A stretch of DNA of 6,006 bases from Acidobacteriaceae bacterium (GTDB lineage: Bacteria; Acidobacteriota; Terriglobia; Terriglobales; Acidobacteriaceae). This document shows, piece after piece, positions 5,295-6,006 of this stretch (position 1 is the first letter of the stretch; each line of letters begins with the position of its first letter). The notes below the pieces were generated by a model that worked only from the letters and a program-made list of their open reading frames with translations, ran no database searches and had not been told where the DNA came from. The position numbers and the translations under genes are program-made. The stretch spans positions 1-6,006 of the forward strand of contig JASHUF010000557.1 of NCBI GenBank assembly GCA_030040175.1, written 5' to 3'.

Positions 5295-6006
5295 TCAAAC
5301 AGCGGCCGGGTGTGCCATGCGCGCCGTCTGCGAGGCAGGTGCGCAGGTTGATTCACGCAAAACAAAGCGCGTTTTGTATTCAAAGTTCGTCTTTTCTCTT
5401 GCGCCCTCGATCTCCTCAATCAGGGCAGAAAAGGCCAGGCGGGCAATTTCGCGCGGAGAGAACTCAATCGTGGTGAGCGAGGGCTGGGTGAAACGGCAAA
5501 GGGGCAGATCATCGAACCCAATCAGCGCGATGTCCTTACCAGCCTGGATTCCACGCGAGGTGAGAGTTTTGATGGCTCCCACCGCAGCCACATCGTTGCA
5601 GCACAGCACCGCAGTGGGCGGCTTGGGAAGGTTGAGCAGAAAGGCCATCCCCTTCGCCCCGCCGTCGAACGTATGGTCACACTCGGCGATGAGGTCCTTG
5701 TGGAAGGGAACATCAAGGAGCTTCATGGCTTTGCGCAAACTCTCGTAACGCGTTTTCATGCTGCTCCAGGCGAGCTGGCCGCTCAGGTAGCCAATGCGTT
5801 CGTGGCCAAATTCCGCCAGGTGCCGGACGGCCTCGCGAAACCCGGAGAGATAATTGACGCGAATATTCCGGATGTTGCGCAGGGTATGATCGGCGCCTGC
5901 ATAAACCATGGGAACACGGGCTTGCACTTTGGCCAATTGCTGCTCCATCCCGAAAGTCAGCACCGCAAGGCCCTCGACCTGACGTTCCTGGATGCGTGTC
6001 GCACAG
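5295..6006 (-). CDS. LacI/GalR-family transcriptional repressor, N-terminus off the window
   Basis: The minus-strand frame is open to the right edge and shows 236 residues ending at TGA (5295-5297). It is the sugar-binding (periplasmic-binding-protein-like) part of a LacI-family regulator. RQVEGLAVLTF near the edge is the usual start of the first core strand. Then come VNYLSGFREAVRHL, the family hallmark FGHERIGYLSG, PTAVLCCNDVAAVGAIKTL, the signature IALIGFDDLPL, and PSLTTIEFSPREIARLAFSAL, ending LRES plus a 17-residue tail. Family members are usually near 340 residues, so roughly 105 residues with the helix-turn-helix and hinge are missing. Such proteins bind an operator as dimers and release it on binding a sugar. 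The neighbouring GH31 gene 474 bases downstream on the same strand is the likeliest target besides itself. The ligand cannot be read from the sequence. Confidence 0.92.
   Translation of the reverse strand, partial: CATRIQERQVEGLAVLTFGMEQQLAKVQARVPMVYAGADHTLRNIRNIRVNYLSGFREAVRHLAEFGHERIGYLSGQLAWSSMKTRYESLRKAMKLLDVPFHKDLIAECDHTFDGGAKGMAFLLNLPKPPTAVLCCNDVAAVGAIKTLTSRGIQAGKDIALIGFDDLPLCRFTQPSLTTIEFSPREIARLAFSALIEEIEGAREKTNFEYKTRFVLRESTCAPASQTARMAHPAAV

Noticed and set aside
4936..5298. Minus-strand open frame of 120 codons overlapping the stop of the LacI gene by 4 bases (TTGA)
   Set aside because: It needs a TTG start, has an Arg/Gly/Ser-rich composition with no recognisable domain, and runs through the inverted-repeat arms and hairpin, so it looks like chance translation of non-coding DNA.
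5117..5476. Plus-strand open frame of 119 codons
   Set aside because: Its second half lies antisense to the well-supported LacI-family gene, and its first half covers the inverted-repeat arm and a pyrimidine-rich tract; no protein-like features.

Overview
The window is about 60% GC by eye. It reads like a carbohydrate-utilisation locus from a free-living, high-GC Gram-negative bacterium. GTG starts behind strong Shine-Dalgarno sites, a Tat-exported glycosidase, a secreted GH31 enzyme and a LacI-type regulator would fit an Acidobacteriota-like soil organism. That taxonomic guess rests on style only; no marker gene is present.

Layout from left to right. Bases 1-93 (+) hold the last 30 codons of a gene running in from the left; its ending resembles that of DUF5054-type proteins, which are linked to GH38-like glycosidases. 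A 221-base gap with several small inverted repeats follows. Bases 315-2318 (+) encode a 667-residue Tat-exported protein with a predicted beta-sandwich plus (alpha/alpha)6 'six-hairpin' glycosidase fold. It meets, tail to tail across 75 bases, a minus-strand GH31 enzyme (2394-4820, 808 residues, Sec signal peptide), probably an alpha-xylosidase or alpha-glucosidase. Upstream of the GH31 gene is a 474-base non-coding stretch, and beyond it on the same strand is the C-terminal two thirds of a LacI/GalR-family repressor (5295-6006, running off the right edge).

Taken together, the two full enzymes are exported by different routes (folded via Tat, unfolded via Sec) and probably trim an oligosaccharide outside the cytoplasm. 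The LacI-type protein is the obvious candidate sugar sensor for at least the GH31 gene. No transporter, isomerase or kinase is visible, so the substrate cannot be fixed from this window.

The most unusual item is not a gene. Between the LacI and GH31 genes lies a 154-base segment (4996-5149) bounded by perfect 13-base inverted repeats. An 11-bp hairpin at its centre lies on exactly the same symmetry axis, and near-identical hexamers flank the outside (TCTACG and TCTAAG). This is what a small non-autonomous (MITE-like) element would look like, though a regulatory inverted pair is an alternative. A separate 16-base near-perfect palindrome lies 35 bases upstream of the GH31 start codon and is a good operator or leader-hairpin candidate.
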